NCBI RefSeq assembly: GCF_009429125.1
Contig: NZ_CP045529.1
Span: forward strand, 2,914,001 to 2,978,000
Direction: 5' to 3'
Source of the DNA: Luteimicrobium xylanilyticum
GTDB taxonomy: Bacteria > Actinomycetota > Actinomycetes > Actinomycetales > Cellulomonadaceae
DNA: 64,000 nt
Made by a program: the position numbers and the translations under genes. The notes beneath the pieces were generated by a model. That model did no database searches. It was not told the DNA's origin and worked only from the letters and a program-made list of their open reading frames with translations. Below are positions 45,502 to 53,541 of the stretch, in pieces. Within the stretch, counting starts at the first letter, position 1, and each line of letters begins with the position of its first letter.

Positions 45502-46502
45502 GCGCGCCCTCCGGCGACCGGCCGCCCCGCAGCGGCCTCGACCGCGCGTGCCTCCGCCTCGACCGGGCCCAGTCCCTCGAGGACGGCGTCCGCGGGCCGC
45601 GGGGCGCTCGCGACGCCGTCGCGCAAGCCCTTCCAGCCCGACGCGAGCAGCGTCCGGCGATCCTGCGAACGCGCCACGGTGCGCCCCCAGCGGACCAGCG
45701 TCGACGCGCCGTACGCGGCCGTGTCCACGGGCCCGAGCGCGCGCGACCGCGAGAACATCCAGATCTTGTTCCGGACCTCGTTGTAGAACCGGGGACCCGG
45801 GTCGACGTCCGTGCCGGCGAACTTCGCCGTCCGGTGCTCGACGACGCTCCCCGGCACGTACAGGCCCGGCCGGTGGCGCAGCAGGCGCGTGGAGAACTCG
45901 AAGTCGTCGTTCCAGATGAAGTAGTCGGCCGCGGGCAGACCGTCCTCGCGCACCGCCCGCGCGTCGACGAGCATCGACACGAACGAGCTCGACCGCACCG
46001 GCACCGCACCCGCGACCTGCGCGCGGCGCACCTCCTCCGGGTCGGCGCGCGGCCGACGCCGCGGTGTGTTCATGGGGTGCTCGCGCCCGTCCGTCCAGAC
46101 GGCTCTGGACCCGGCGACCGCCACCGGCTCGCCGCCGGCCGCCTCGAACGCGTCGCGAGACGCGAGGAGCTCGGCGAGCGCCGTCGGCGTGGGGATCGTG
46201 TCGTCGTCCATGAGCCAGACCAGGTCCGCGGGGGCCGACCCGTCCGACGGCGCCACGGCGTGCGCGAGTCCCGCAGCGAACCCGCCGGCACCGCCCGTGT
46301 TGCGGGCCAGGGCCAGCACCTCGGGGGCGCTCGGGTGCTCCTGGGCGACGGTCAGCGAGTCGTCGGTGGACGCGTTGTCGACGACGACCACATGGTCGAC
46401 CGGGCGGGTCTGCACCGCGACCGCGTCGAGCGCCGCGACCAGCAGGTCCCGCCGGTTGTACGCGACCACGACGGCGACGACACGGGCAGGCACGGCTTCC
46501 AC
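45498..46502 (-). CDS. GT2 family glycosyltransferase, GlfT1/rhamnosyltransferase-like
   Basis: The 334-residue enzyme has a GT-A domain with VVAVVVAYNRRDLLVAALDA, VVVVDNASTDDSLTVAQEH, ARNTGGAGGFAAGLAHA, the metal motif LVWLMDDDTIPT and FIWNDDFEFSTRLLRHRPGL. The NTGGAGGF and W-x-D-D-x-E-x-x-x-R segments are shared with GlfT1 and WbbL-type linker transferases, which start a galactan by adding the first galactofuranose or rhamnose residues. GAGGAG lies four bases before the GTG at 46502. It is the first gene of the minus-strand operon that continues through a second GT2, glf and rmlB. Confidence 0.82.
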   Translation of the reverse strand: MEAVPARVVAVVVAYNRRDLLVAALDAVAVQTRPVDHVVVVDNASTDDSLTVAQEHPSAPEVLALARNTGGAGGFAAGLAHAVAPSDGSAPADLVWLMDDDTIPTPTALAELLASRDAFEAAGGEPVAVAGSRAVWTDGREHPMNTPRRRPRADPEEVRRAQVAGAVPVRSSSFVSMLVDARAVREDGLPAADYFIWNDDFEFSTRLLRHRPGLYVPGSVVEHRTAKFAGTDVDPGPRFYNEVRNKIWMFSRSRALGPVDTAAYGASTLVRWGRTVARSQDRRTLLASGWKGLRDGVASAPRPADAVLEGLGPVEAEARAVEAAAGRPVAGGRA

Positions 46503-46535
46503 GCAGCTCCTCAGGACCGGACGGACAATCCCAAC

Positions 46536-46541
46536 ATCCTA
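46536..46541 (-). promoter_or_regulatory. Possible -10 box upstream of the GT2-glf-rmlB operon
   Basis: TAGGAT on the minus strand lies 33 bases before the GTG at 46502 in the 62-base gap after the amidase gene. No clear -35 is seen. Confidence 0.35.
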
Positions 46542-46564
46542 GGCTGCGCGCAAGCACGCCCGGT

Positions 46565-48565
46565 TCAGGGCGTCCGGGGGAAGGCCGCCGTCGTCAGCGT
46601 CTTCTTCTTGCCGTCGACCGCGCGGAAGGAGGCAGTCCCGGAGTGGGCCTTCTTCATCGTGATCTTGAGAGTGGCCGCCTTCTTGGGTGTTGCACTGTTG
46701 AGGTCGAGGTAGCCGCACGTCACGTCTCCAATCACCACCTTCAGCTTCCCGTAGCCCGGGCCGACGGCAGCCTTGACGACCACGCTGCGCGCGCTCCTCA
46801 CCCCCTTCACCTTCGCGACTGCGGTCGAGCTCGTGCTCGTCCAGACCTTCCCGCCGAAGTACCCCGTGCCGGCCGTCTTCTTCCAGGACGGAGACCAGTC
46901 GATCGCCGAGGTGATGACCGGCCGCGTCAAGCGCGTGTGGAGCTTGACGGGTCCGCGCTTGTGGTCGGCAGCGATCGGTCGGACGGCGATCACACGGGAC
47001 CAGCCGTTCAGCGTCGAGAGCGTGTAGCTCGTCTTGGTCACGGTCGCTTGGACGCGCCAGGCGCGCGAGTCCGGAGTCGGGTCCGTTCGACTCGCGGACC
47101 GGGTCAGCACCTGATACCACTTGGCGCCCTTGACCGCCTTCCAACGGAAGGTCGCCTTCGAGTACCACTGCACAGGTGCGACGGTCGACGAAGACTTCAC
47201 GATCGTCGGGCTCGCGGTCGTGTACTTGATCGCTCCGTGGGCGGCACGTACGGCGGCGATGCGCTTGTGGACCGCCGCACGGATCGCGGGCAGCTTTGCG
47301 TAGAGGTACTTGCCCGGACACGCGGTGCCGTTGGTGTCCCGATGGCCGAGGATCGTCGGGACGGTGACCCACGTCCCCGCCTTGGCCTTGGTGTTGCTCC
47401 CGGTGCTCGAACCCGTCAGCAGCCGCGCGTGCCCCTGCGAGTTGACCCCGTACTCGTAACCCTTCCAGGCCAGGACCTTCTCGATCGACGTCAGCATCGC
47501 CGACGTCGGCTGGGCCGTCTCGAAGTTGCCCATCGCGGACACCCCGATGGTGTCCGTGTTGTACCCGCCGGCCTGCGCACCGATCGGGTTGTCGTGGACC
47601 GCGTTGATCCGACCCTGGAAGATCGTCCCGTATTTGTCGACCAGGAACTGGTAGCCGATGTCCGGCCACCCCCGCGACTTGGTGTGGTACGCGTAGATCC
47701 CCCGGACGATCGCGGGCGACTGCGCCTTGGTGTAGCTGTTGGTCCCCGCGGTGTGGTGCACGTACATGGCGTCGAGGTGGGCGGACACGTCGGGCCACGA
47801 GCTCGCGAGGCTCTCGTCCGCACCCCACCCCCCGCGCGTGACGATGCTCGGCTGGTTCTCGTAGCCGGTCGCGGCGTCGGCGCTCGCGAGCGGGCGAGCC
47901 GTGGATCCGGCGTTCGCGTCGGCGGCCGAGGTCCCCGGGTCGACGACGTCCACCTGGACCTCCTTCGGCGCCGAGCCGTCCTTCGTGACGACGCGCACCT
48001 GGATCCCGTCGGCTCCCGAAGTGGTGAGGGGGTCCGTGCCGGGCCGCTCCCCCGGGACCCCGACGTCGTTGACCTCGAGCTCCGTCCAGGGCGACCAGCG
48101 GCCGTCCTCACGGACGCGAACGGAGACGAGGACCACGTCGGACGTTCCTGACGCCCAGGTGACGCCTGCGACCAGGAAGTGTTCCGTGCTCTCCTGGGCG
48201 CCGAGTACGGCGAGCCGGCCCCCGTCGAGGGACGGGTGTGTGCCCGCGGCCGTCGGCGTCGGCGTCGTGCTCGGCGTGGCCGCGAACGGGCTTGCCGTCG
48301 CGCGCCGCGGAACCACGGGCTTGCCGTCGTCGCCGACGGCGGGGTCGAGGGCCGTGGCGTCGCGGCGCGCCTTCGCGTCGATGCCGCGGACGTCGTGCGT
48401 GTCGACGTGCGGCTTCACGACGTGCGCTGCAGGCGCCGGGAGCGTCGCGACGGGCGCGACCACCGCCCCGCCCGCGAGCACCGCCGCTGTGGTCAGCCGG
48501 ACCGTCGTCCGGCGTATCCCGGCCGCTACGCGTCCCCGCGTGCCCGTTCCTTCGACGTCCCCCAT
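46565..48565 (-). CDS. Secreted PGRP-type N-acetylmuramoyl-L-alanine amidase
   Basis: The exported protein would cleave the amide bond between muramic acid and the peptide stem of peptidoglycan. After a signal peptide (RTTVRLTTAAVLAGGAVVAP) there is a beta-rich segment (about 110-220), then the amidase/PGRP domain: IVTRGGWGADESLA, MYVHHTAGTNSYTKAQSPAI with the first zinc histidine, DIGYQFLVDKYGTIFQGR, and ILGHRDTNGTACPGKYLY with the second histidine and the cysteine ligand. The C-terminal 220 residues look like two fibronectin-like modules that may bind the wall. The ATG at 48565 follows AGGGGG; the longer frame to 48646 has no export-like start. Confidence 0.88.
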   Translation of the reverse strand: MGDVEGTGTRGRVAAGIRRTTVRLTTAAVLAGGAVVAPVATLPAPAAHVVKPHVDTHDVRGIDAKARRDATALDPAVGDDGKPVVPRRATASPFAATPSTTPTPTAAGTHPSLDGGRLAVLGAQESTEHFLVAGVTWASGTSDVVLVSVRVREDGRWSPWTELEVNDVGVPGERPGTDPLTTSGADGIQVRVVTKDGSAPKEVQVDVVDPGTSAADANAGSTARPLASADAATGYENQPSIVTRGGWGADESLASSWPDVSAHLDAMYVHHTAGTNSYTKAQSPAIVRGIYAYHTKSRGWPDIGYQFLVDKYGTIFQGRINAVHDNPIGAQAGGYNTDTIGVSAMGNFETAQPTSAMLTSIEKVLAWKGYEYGVNSQGHARLLTGSSTGSNTKAKAGTWVTVPTILGHRDTNGTACPGKYLYAKLPAIRAAVHKRIAAVRAAHGAIKYTTASPTIVKSSSTVAPVQWYSKATFRWKAVKGAKWYQVLTRSASRTDPTPDSRAWRVQATVTKTSYTLSTLNGWSRVIAVRPIAADHKRGPVKLHTRLTRPVITSAIDWSPSWKKTAGTGYFGGKVWTSTSSTAVAKVKGVRSARSVVVKAAVGPGYGKLKVVIGDVTCGYLDLNSATPKKAATLKITMKKAHSGTASFRAVDGKKKTLTTAAFPRTP

Positions 48566-48691
48566 CGTGACCCCCTCGTCCCCTCGTGCCCGTTCTACGC
48601 TCGTCGCGCCGCACACCAGGGTGCGCGGCGCCTCGGCGCCACGCATCTCGGGACGCGCCGCGATCCCACCAGGCGGGACCGGGCCGGGGCC

Positions 48692-48895
48692 TTACAGCGG
48701 TCGCGCGTCCGACTCCAGCAGCACGGGGATGCCGTCGCGCACGGGGTACGCGAGCGGCCGCTCGGGGTCGGTGGAGTGCAGCTCGGGCTCGCCGCCCGGT
48801 CCGACGCCGTCGACGAGCGTCGCGCCCGTCACGGGGCAGCGCAGCAGGTCACGGGCCCACGCGTCCAGGGGGATGTTCACGGCCGGCTGCGTCAT
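48692..48895 (-). CDS. Trm112-like small protein
   Basis: A 67-residue protein of the Trm112/YcaR family: WARDLLRCPVTGATLVDGVG at its start and YPVRDGIPVLLESDARPL at the end are the two conserved ends of the zinc-ribbon-like fold, although only one cysteine is present, so zinc is probably lost, as in many bacterial members. In eukaryotes and archaea Trm112 activates methyltransferases; the bacterial role is unknown. The ATG overlaps the manB stop (ATGA). The manB-Trm112 pairing is conserved in actinobacteria as far as I know. Confidence 0.8.
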   Translation of the reverse strand: MTQPAVNIPLDAWARDLLRCPVTGATLVDGVGPGGEPELHSTDPERPLAYPVRDGIPVLLESDARPL

Positions 48896-50370
48896 GCCTG
48901 CTCCTCGGGGGTGTCGGAGGCGTCGGTCTCGGTGTCCCGGACGAGCGAGAGCACGTCGTCGCGGACCTTCTCCATGATGTCCTCGTCGGCGGCCTCGACG
49001 TTGAGCCGCAGCAGCGGCTCGGTGTTGGACGCGCGGAGGTTGAACCACCACTGGGGCGTGGCGTCCCAGTGGGAGACGGTGAGCCCGTCGAGCTCGTCGG
49101 TCGTGACAGGGCCGGCGCCCTGCTGGGTCACGTACGCCTCGACGACCCGCGCCCGGGCCGCGGGGACGTCGGCGACGCGCGAGTTGATCTCGCCGCTCGC
49201 GACGTACGGCTGATAGGCGTCCGCGAGCGCCGACAGCGGGTGCGGCTGGGAGCCGAGCGCGGCGAGGACGTGCATCGCGGCGAGCATGCCGGTGTCCGCG
49301 AAGAAGAAGTCGCGGAAGTAGTAGTGCGCGCTGTGCTCGCCTCCGAACACGGCCTGGTGCTCGGCCATCTGCGCCTTGATGAACGAGTGGCCGACGCGGG
49401 TGCGGACGGTCGCGGCGCCCGCGGCGTGCAGGAGGTCGGGGACGGCGCGCGAGGTGATGAGGTTGTGGATCACGGTCGGCGTGCGGCCCTGCTCGAGCTC
49501 CTTGGCGACCTCGCGCAGTCCGACGAGCGCGGTGATGGCCGACGGCGACACCGGGTCGCCGTGCTCGTCGACGACGAAGCACCGGTCGGCGTCGCCGTCG
49601 AACGCGAGCCCGAGGTCGGCGTCGTGCTCGACGGCGGCGGCCTGCAGGTCGCGCAGGTTCGCGGGCTCGAGGGGGTTCGCCTCGTGGTTGGGGAACGACC
49701 CGTCGAGCTCGAAGTAGAGGGGCACGACGTCCAGGGGAAGCGGCGGCAGCCCCGCGCCCGTCCCGAGCACCGCGGGGACGGTGTACCCGCCCATCCCGTT
49801 CCCGGCGTCGACGACGACCTTGAGCGGGCGGATCCCGGACAGGTCGACGAGCCCGCGCAGGAACGCCGCGTAGTCGGCGAGCATCTCCCGGTCGGTGACG
49901 GCTCCGGGGGCGTCGGCCGGCTCCGGCAGCCCGTCGCCGAGGAAGTCGCCCGCGAGCTCACGGATCTCCGCGAGGCCGGTGTCCTGCCCGACGGGCCGTG
50001 CGCCCGCGCGGCAGAGCTTGATCCCGTTGTAGACGGCGGGGTTGTGGCTCGCGGTGAACATCGCACCGGGGACGCCGAGCGAGCCGGACGCGAAGTACAG
50101 CCCGTCCGTCGAGCACAGGCCGATGCGGACCACGTCGACGCCCGCGTCCGTGAGCCCGGAGGCGAACGCCTCGACGAGCTCCGGCCCGGACTCGCGCATG
50201 TCGTGCCCGACGACGACGCTCGGCCGGGTCGCGTCACCGGCCTCGGGGAGCACCACCACCCGGGCGAACGCCGCACCGATCGCGCGGGCGACGTCGGGCG
50301 AGAGCTGGTCGGGGACGGTCCCGCGGACGTCGTAGGCCTTGATGAGCGAGGACAGGTCGATGCGCGTCAC
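48892..50370 (-). CDS. manB: Phosphomannomutase/phosphoglucomutase
   Basis: The enzyme interconverts mannose-6-phosphate and mannose-1-phosphate (or the glucose equivalents), feeding GDP-mannose and dTDP-glucose synthesis. The 492-residue alpha-D-phosphohexomutase shows IKAYDVRGTVPDQLS, GHDMRES, the phosphoserine loop PGAMFTASHNPAVYNGIKL, the metal loop LAFDGDADRCFVVDEHG, and EHSAHYYFRDFFFADTGMLA for sugar specificity, then RASNTEPLLRLNVEA for phosphate binding. The GTG at 50370 overlaps the upstream sulP stop (GTGA). Confidence 0.92.
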   Translation of the reverse strand: MTRIDLSSLIKAYDVRGTVPDQLSPDVARAIGAAFARVVVLPEAGDATRPSVVVGHDMRESGPELVEAFASGLTDAGVDVVRIGLCSTDGLYFASGSLGVPGAMFTASHNPAVYNGIKLCRAGARPVGQDTGLAEIRELAGDFLGDGLPEPADAPGAVTDREMLADYAAFLRGLVDLSGIRPLKVVVDAGNGMGGYTVPAVLGTGAGLPPLPLDVVPLYFELDGSFPNHEANPLEPANLRDLQAAAVEHDADLGLAFDGDADRCFVVDEHGDPVSPSAITALVGLREVAKELEQGRTPTVIHNLITSRAVPDLLHAAGAATVRTRVGHSFIKAQMAEHQAVFGGEHSAHYYFRDFFFADTGMLAAMHVLAALGSQPHPLSALADAYQPYVASGEINSRVADVPAARARVVEAYVTQQGAGPVTTDELDGLTVSHWDATPQWWFNLRASNTEPLLRLNVEAADEDIMEKVRDDVLSLVRDTETDASDTPEEQA

Positions 50371-52088
50371 CGGACGAGGGTATCGGTCCCCTGCCCCGGC
50401 GGGGCGACGTGCTCGCCGGACCGGCCCAGTCCGTGTGCGACGAGCGTCCGGGCGTACGCGATCGCGGTGGGCGTGTCGGCGAACACGCGCCCGGCCTCGT
50501 GGAGGTGCGGGACCGTGGCCAGCCGGTCGAGGAGGGCGCGGTGCTGCTCCTTGACCCCGGAGAGCAGGACGACGGAGCCGCGCCGCTCGAGGTGCGCGAC
50601 GGTGTCGCGCAGGACGCTCGCCCCGGTCGCGTCGAGCGTGGACACGCGCGACATCCGCAGGACCACGACCTTGGTGTCCGCGGCTCGCGAGACCTCGAGG
50701 AGGAACTGCTGGGCGGCCGCGAAGAACAGCGGACCGTCGAAGCGGTACACGACGATGTGCTCGTCGAGGACCGCGAGCTCCTCGGCCGTGTGCGTGTCGG
50801 GCTGCGGCACGTCAGCGGACGCCGGGAGGGTCTCGAGCCGCGCGGAGCGCACGACGCTGCGCAGCGCGAGCACGACGGCGACCGCGAGGCCGACGAGCAC
50901 GGCGGTGACGAGGTTGACGGCCACGGTCACGACGAACGTGAGCACCAGGACGGCCCCGTCGCCCCGGCTCGCGCGCACGATCGTGGTCAGGGCCCGGGCG
51001 TCGACCATGCGGATCGTCGTGGCGAGCAGCACGCCGGCGAGCGCGGCGAGGGGAATCTTGCCCACGAGCGGAGCGAGCGCGAGGACGAGGACGGCGAGGA
51101 CGACGGCGTGCGTGAGCGCGGCGGTGCGGGAACGACCGCCGGTGCGCACGTTGACGGCGGTGCGGGCGATCGCACCGGTCGCGGGCACCCCGCCGAAGAA
51201 GGGCACGACGACGTTCGCGACGCCCTGGCCGAAGAGCTCGCGGTCGGGGTCGTGGCGCTCGGAGACCGTCATGCCGTCCGCGACGGTCGCCGACAGCAGG
51301 CTCTCGAGCGCGCCGAGGGCGGCGACCGCGACGGCGGACGCGGCCAGGGTCCCGACGGCACCGACGTCGACGAACCCCGTGTCGAACGACCCGATCTCGC
51401 GCGGCAGGGCACCGATGGGCGCGACGTCGAGATGGGCCGCGACGGCGACCACGGTGGCGAGCACGACCCCGACCATCGAGAACGGGATGCGCGGCGCGAA
51501 CCGCCCTCCGACGAGCATGAGCGCCGCGACCCCGGCCGCGACGACGAGGGCCGGCACGTGCGGTCCGCGCACGAAGTCGACGACGGCGTAGGCGGCGCCC
51601 GACCACACGGCGCCGCCGCGGGCGGTCACGCCGAGCGCGTTCGGCACCTGCTGGAGGAAGATCACCACCGCGATCCCGGCGGTGAAGCCTTCGATGAGCG
51701 GCACCGGCAGCAGGCGGACGAGACGACCGAGCCGCGCGAAGGCCGCGACGACGAGGATCAGGCCGGCGAGCAGCCCGACCATGAGGACGCCGTCCCGCCC
51801 GAACCGGTGGACGACGGGCAGCAGCACCACGGACATCGCGCCCGTCGGCCCGGAGACCTGCAGGTTCGAGCCGCCGAGCACGGCCGCGAGGGCACCGGCG
51901 ATGATCGCCGTCGTGATCCCCGCCGCGGCGCCGAGGCCGGAGGCGACGCCGAAGGCGAGCGCGAGCGGCAGCGCGACGACGGCGACGGTGACGCCTGCCA
52001 GCAGGTCCCGGCCCGGGTTGCGGCGGGCGGCGGCCCAGTCGTCGCGGTTCGGCAGCAGGCTCGTGACGGCGCCGAGGACGCCGCTCAC
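50367..52088 (-). CDS. SulP family anion transporter with STAS domain
   Basis: The 573-residue protein has about 11-12 membrane helices followed by a C-terminal STAS domain (about residues 440-550). Family motifs include LLAGVTVAVVALPLALAFGV near the N-terminus, LQVSGPTGAMSVVLLP, IEGFTAGIAVVIFLQQVPNA, FFGGVPATGAIARTAVNVRTG and, in the STAS part, VLRMSRVSTLDATGASVLRD. SulP proteins carry sulfate, bicarbonate or other anions. The GTG at 52088 overlaps the arsR stop and the stop overlaps manB, so arsR-sulP-manB-Trm112 are tightly coupled. Link to the APS kinase 50 kb away as a sulfate importer is speculative. Confidence 0.88.
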   Translation of the reverse strand: MSGVLGAVTSLLPNRDDWAAARRNPGRDLLAGVTVAVVALPLALAFGVASGLGAAAGITTAIIAGALAAVLGGSNLQVSGPTGAMSVVLLPVVHRFGRDGVLMVGLLAGLILVVAAFARLGRLVRLLPVPLIEGFTAGIAVVIFLQQVPNALGVTARGGAVWSGAAYAVVDFVRGPHVPALVVAAGVAALMLVGGRFAPRIPFSMVGVVLATVVAVAAHLDVAPIGALPREIGSFDTGFVDVGAVGTLAASAVAVAALGALESLLSATVADGMTVSERHDPDRELFGQGVANVVVPFFGGVPATGAIARTAVNVRTGGRSRTAALTHAVVLAVLVLALAPLVGKIPLAALAGVLLATTIRMVDARALTTIVRASRGDGAVLVLTFVVTVAVNLVTAVLVGLAVAVVLALRSVVRSARLETLPASADVPQPDTHTAEELAVLDEHIVVYRFDGPLFFAAAQQFLLEVSRAADTKVVVLRMSRVSTLDATGASVLRDTVAHLERRGSVVLLSGVKEQHRALLDRLATVPHLHEAGRVFADTPTAIAYARTLVAHGLGRSGEHVAPPGQGTDTLVR

Positions 52089-52423
52089 CGGGCACCCAGC
52101 TCGGAGCGCAGGTCGGCGAGCAGCTCTTCCTGGCCGAGGATCACGGACGTGAGCAGCTCGCGCGCGGCGAGCATGAGCTCGGCGACGTTGGGGGCGCTGA
52201 GGGCGTAGGTCACGGTCGCCCCCTCGCGCGTGGAGGTGACGAGGCGCGCGCGGCGCAGGACGGCGAGCTGCTGGGACAGGTTCGACGGCTCGAGGTCGAG
52301 GTCGGCCAGCAGCTCGCGCACGGGCCGAGGGCCGGCGAGCAGGAGCTCGAGGATGCGGACACGGACGGGGTGGCCGAGCGTGCGGAACAGCTCGGCCTTC
52401 GCCTCGTAGAGGGGACGTGGCAC
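52085..52423 (-). CDS. ArsR family transcriptional regulator
   Basis: A winged helix repressor of 112 residues: YEAKAELFRTLGHPVRVRIL, LLLAGPRPVRELLADLDLEP, SNLSQQLAVLRRARLVTSTR (recognition helix) and EGATVTYALSAPNVAELM (wing). No metal-site cysteine pair (ELCVCDL) is present at the recognition helix, so it probably does not sense metals there. I choose the GTG at 52423; longer starts (ATG at 52465 or 52489) lie in or next to a palindrome that looks like its operator. It controls itself and the coupled sulP gene, in my view. Confidence 0.82.
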   Translation of the reverse strand: MPRPLYEAKAELFRTLGHPVRVRILELLLAGPRPVRELLADLDLEPSNLSQQLAVLRRARLVTSTREGATVTYALSAPNVAELMLAARELLTSVILGQEELLADLRSELGAR

Positions 52424-52465
52424 GACGGGAGACCTCGATCGCGGGAGACGCGGACGATGCACCAT

Positions 52466-52478
52466 TTCAACAATTGAA
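52466..52478. promoter_or_regulatory. Probable ArsR operator
   Basis: TTCAA-CAA-TTGAA is a perfect inverted repeat in an unusually AT-rich patch of an otherwise GC-rich region, 43 bases upstream of the chosen arsR start. A TTGCAA just upstream on the minus strand could be a -35 element. Confidence 0.6.
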
Positions 52479-52535
52479 GATTTTTGCAACTATGGCCCGG
52501 CGCACGAGGACCCGGGCGATGCGGGCGGAAGGCGG

Positions 52536-52883
52536 TCAGCCCTCGTCGGCGCGGAGCACGCGCAGGTGGGCGCGGCGCCCGTCGGGTGCTGGCTCGGGCT
52601 CCGCGGCCTGCGCCGCCCCGGCGCGCCGGACGGCCTCCGCGAGCGCCGACAGGTCGTCGGGGCTGGGCGGCGGCTCCTCGAACCGGTCCGCGAGCCGCAC
52701 GACGTCCCAGCCTCGGGGCACCGTGAGCTTCTGGGCGTGGTCGGCGCACAGGTCGTAGCTGTGGGGCTCGGCGTAGTGCGCGAGGGGACCAAGGACGGCG
52801 GTGGAGTCCGCGTACACGTACGTGAGCGTCGCGACCGCCGCCCCGGTGCACGCCGTCCGCGAGCACTGCCTGACCGATTGCAC
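52536..52883 (-). CDS. DUF3499 family protein
   Basis: A 115-residue actinobacterial protein of unknown function. VRQCSRTACTGAAVATLTYV begins a presumed zinc-ribbon (C-x4-C), and SYDLCADHAQKLTVPRGWDV supplies a C-x2-H; the tail is Glu/Pro/Ala-rich and variable. The family is conserved next to whiB, a GT2/membrane protein and manB in many actinobacteria. The GTG at 52883 is chosen because the conserved region starts there and a TACCGT box lies seven bases upstream. It is divergent from the zincin-like gene at 52980. Confidence 0.82.
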   Translation of the reverse strand: MQSVRQCSRTACTGAAVATLTYVYADSTAVLGPLAHYAEPHSYDLCADHAQKLTVPRGWDVVRLADRFEEPPPSPDDLSALAEAVRRAGAAQAAEPEPAPDGRRAHLRVLRADEG

Positions 52884-52890
52884 GGAGGGA

Positions 52891-52896
52891 ACGGTA
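52891..52896 (-). promoter_or_regulatory. -10 box for a leaderless DUF3499 transcript
   Basis: TACCGT on the minus strand lies seven bases before the GTG at 52883, consistent with transcription starting at the initiation codon. Confidence 0.45.
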
Positions 52897-52967
52897 CTCC
52901 TGGTCCGGGCCGTGGTGGTCGAGGCGCGCGGCTCGCGGGCCGGCCTCACCGCTGCGGCGCACGTGGC

Positions 52968-52973
52968 TAGGCT
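52968..52973 (+). promoter_or_regulatory. -10 box for a leaderless zincin-like gene transcript
   Basis: TAGGCT followed by six bases and the GTG at 52980; no Shine-Dalgarno sequence is present. The same TAGGCT-n6-start pattern occurs at 59238. Confidence 0.55.
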
Positions 52974-52979
52974 CGTGGG

Positions 52980-53477
52980 GTGACCTCCTCCGCAGCCTTC
53001 CCGGGCTCCCCCGACGGCGCTGCCGCCGGGTCGCTCCCCGTGCCCGCCGGGGGCGCCGCCGCGCGCCCGTTCCCGCGCCGCCGCGACCGTCGGGGCCGGG
53101 GCCCGCGGGGCCCGCTGCTCCCGCCCGGCCTGCCGGCGTCCCGCACCCGCGCGGACCGGTTCGACGACCTCGTCCTCGGCACGGTCGAGCGCCTCGAGAC
53201 GCGCTGGGGCGCGCAGCTCGAGGGGACGGAGTTCGCGGTCGAGGACGTGCCGCCGTCGGACCCGGCGCCCTGGGAGGAGTCGGTCCCCCTGGGTCGCTGC
53301 TTCCCTGCCGAGTCCGGGCAGCCGGCGCGCGTCGTCGTGTACCGCCGGCCGGTCGAGGCGCGGGCGATCGACGACGACGACCTGGCCGACCTGGTGCGCG
53401 ACGTCGTCGTCGAGCAGGTCGCGCAGCTGCTGGCACGCACGCCGGAGGAGATCGACCCGGGCTACGACGCCGACTGA
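52980..53477 (+). CDS. Zincin-like metallopeptidase family protein lacking HExxH
   Basis: The 165-residue protein matches the PF06262-type minimal zincin family over its C-terminal 110 residues: ADRFDDLVLGTVERLETRWG, FAVEDVPPSDPAPW, ARVVVYRRPVEARAIDDDDL and LVRDVVVEQVAQLLARTPEE, ending EEIDPGYDAD. Where typical members have an HExxH zinc site, this sequence reads VVVEQVA, so metal-dependent peptidase activity is doubtful. I believe this is a known actinobacterial variant. The first 50 residues are Pro/Arg/Gly-rich and probably disordered. The GTG start is supported by TAGGCT six bases upstream. Confidence 0.78.
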   Translation: MTSSAAFPGSPDGAAAGSLPVPAGGAAARPFPRRRDRRGRGPRGPLLPPGLPASRTRADRFDDLVLGTVERLETRWGAQLEGTEFAVEDVPPSDPAPWEESVPLGRCFPAESGQPARVVVYRRPVEARAIDDDDLADLVRDVVVEQVAQLLARTPEEIDPGYDAD

Positions 53478-53483
53478 CGGGCG

Positions 53484-53525
53484 TGTCAGGCGCTCACGGC
53501 ACCCCGCCCCCGCCACGGCCTGACA
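53484..53525. terminator. Possible terminator between zincin-like gene and DUF5719 gene
   Basis: TGTCAGGC (53484-53491) and GCCTGACA (53518-53525) are complementary across a 26-base GC-rich loop, between convergent genes. Confidence 0.4.
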
Positions 53526-53541
53526 GGTCCGCGAGGGAGGG

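Noticed and set aside
45502-46557. Extended frame upstream of the GT2 at 44614
   Set aside because: It lies out of frame over the GT2 gene at 45498-46502; the ATGA overlap at 45501 gives the true start.
50409-52208. 599-codon plus-strand frame opposite sulP
   Set aside because: Asp/Arg/Gly/Glu-rich shadow; the minus strand encodes a complete SulP transporter.
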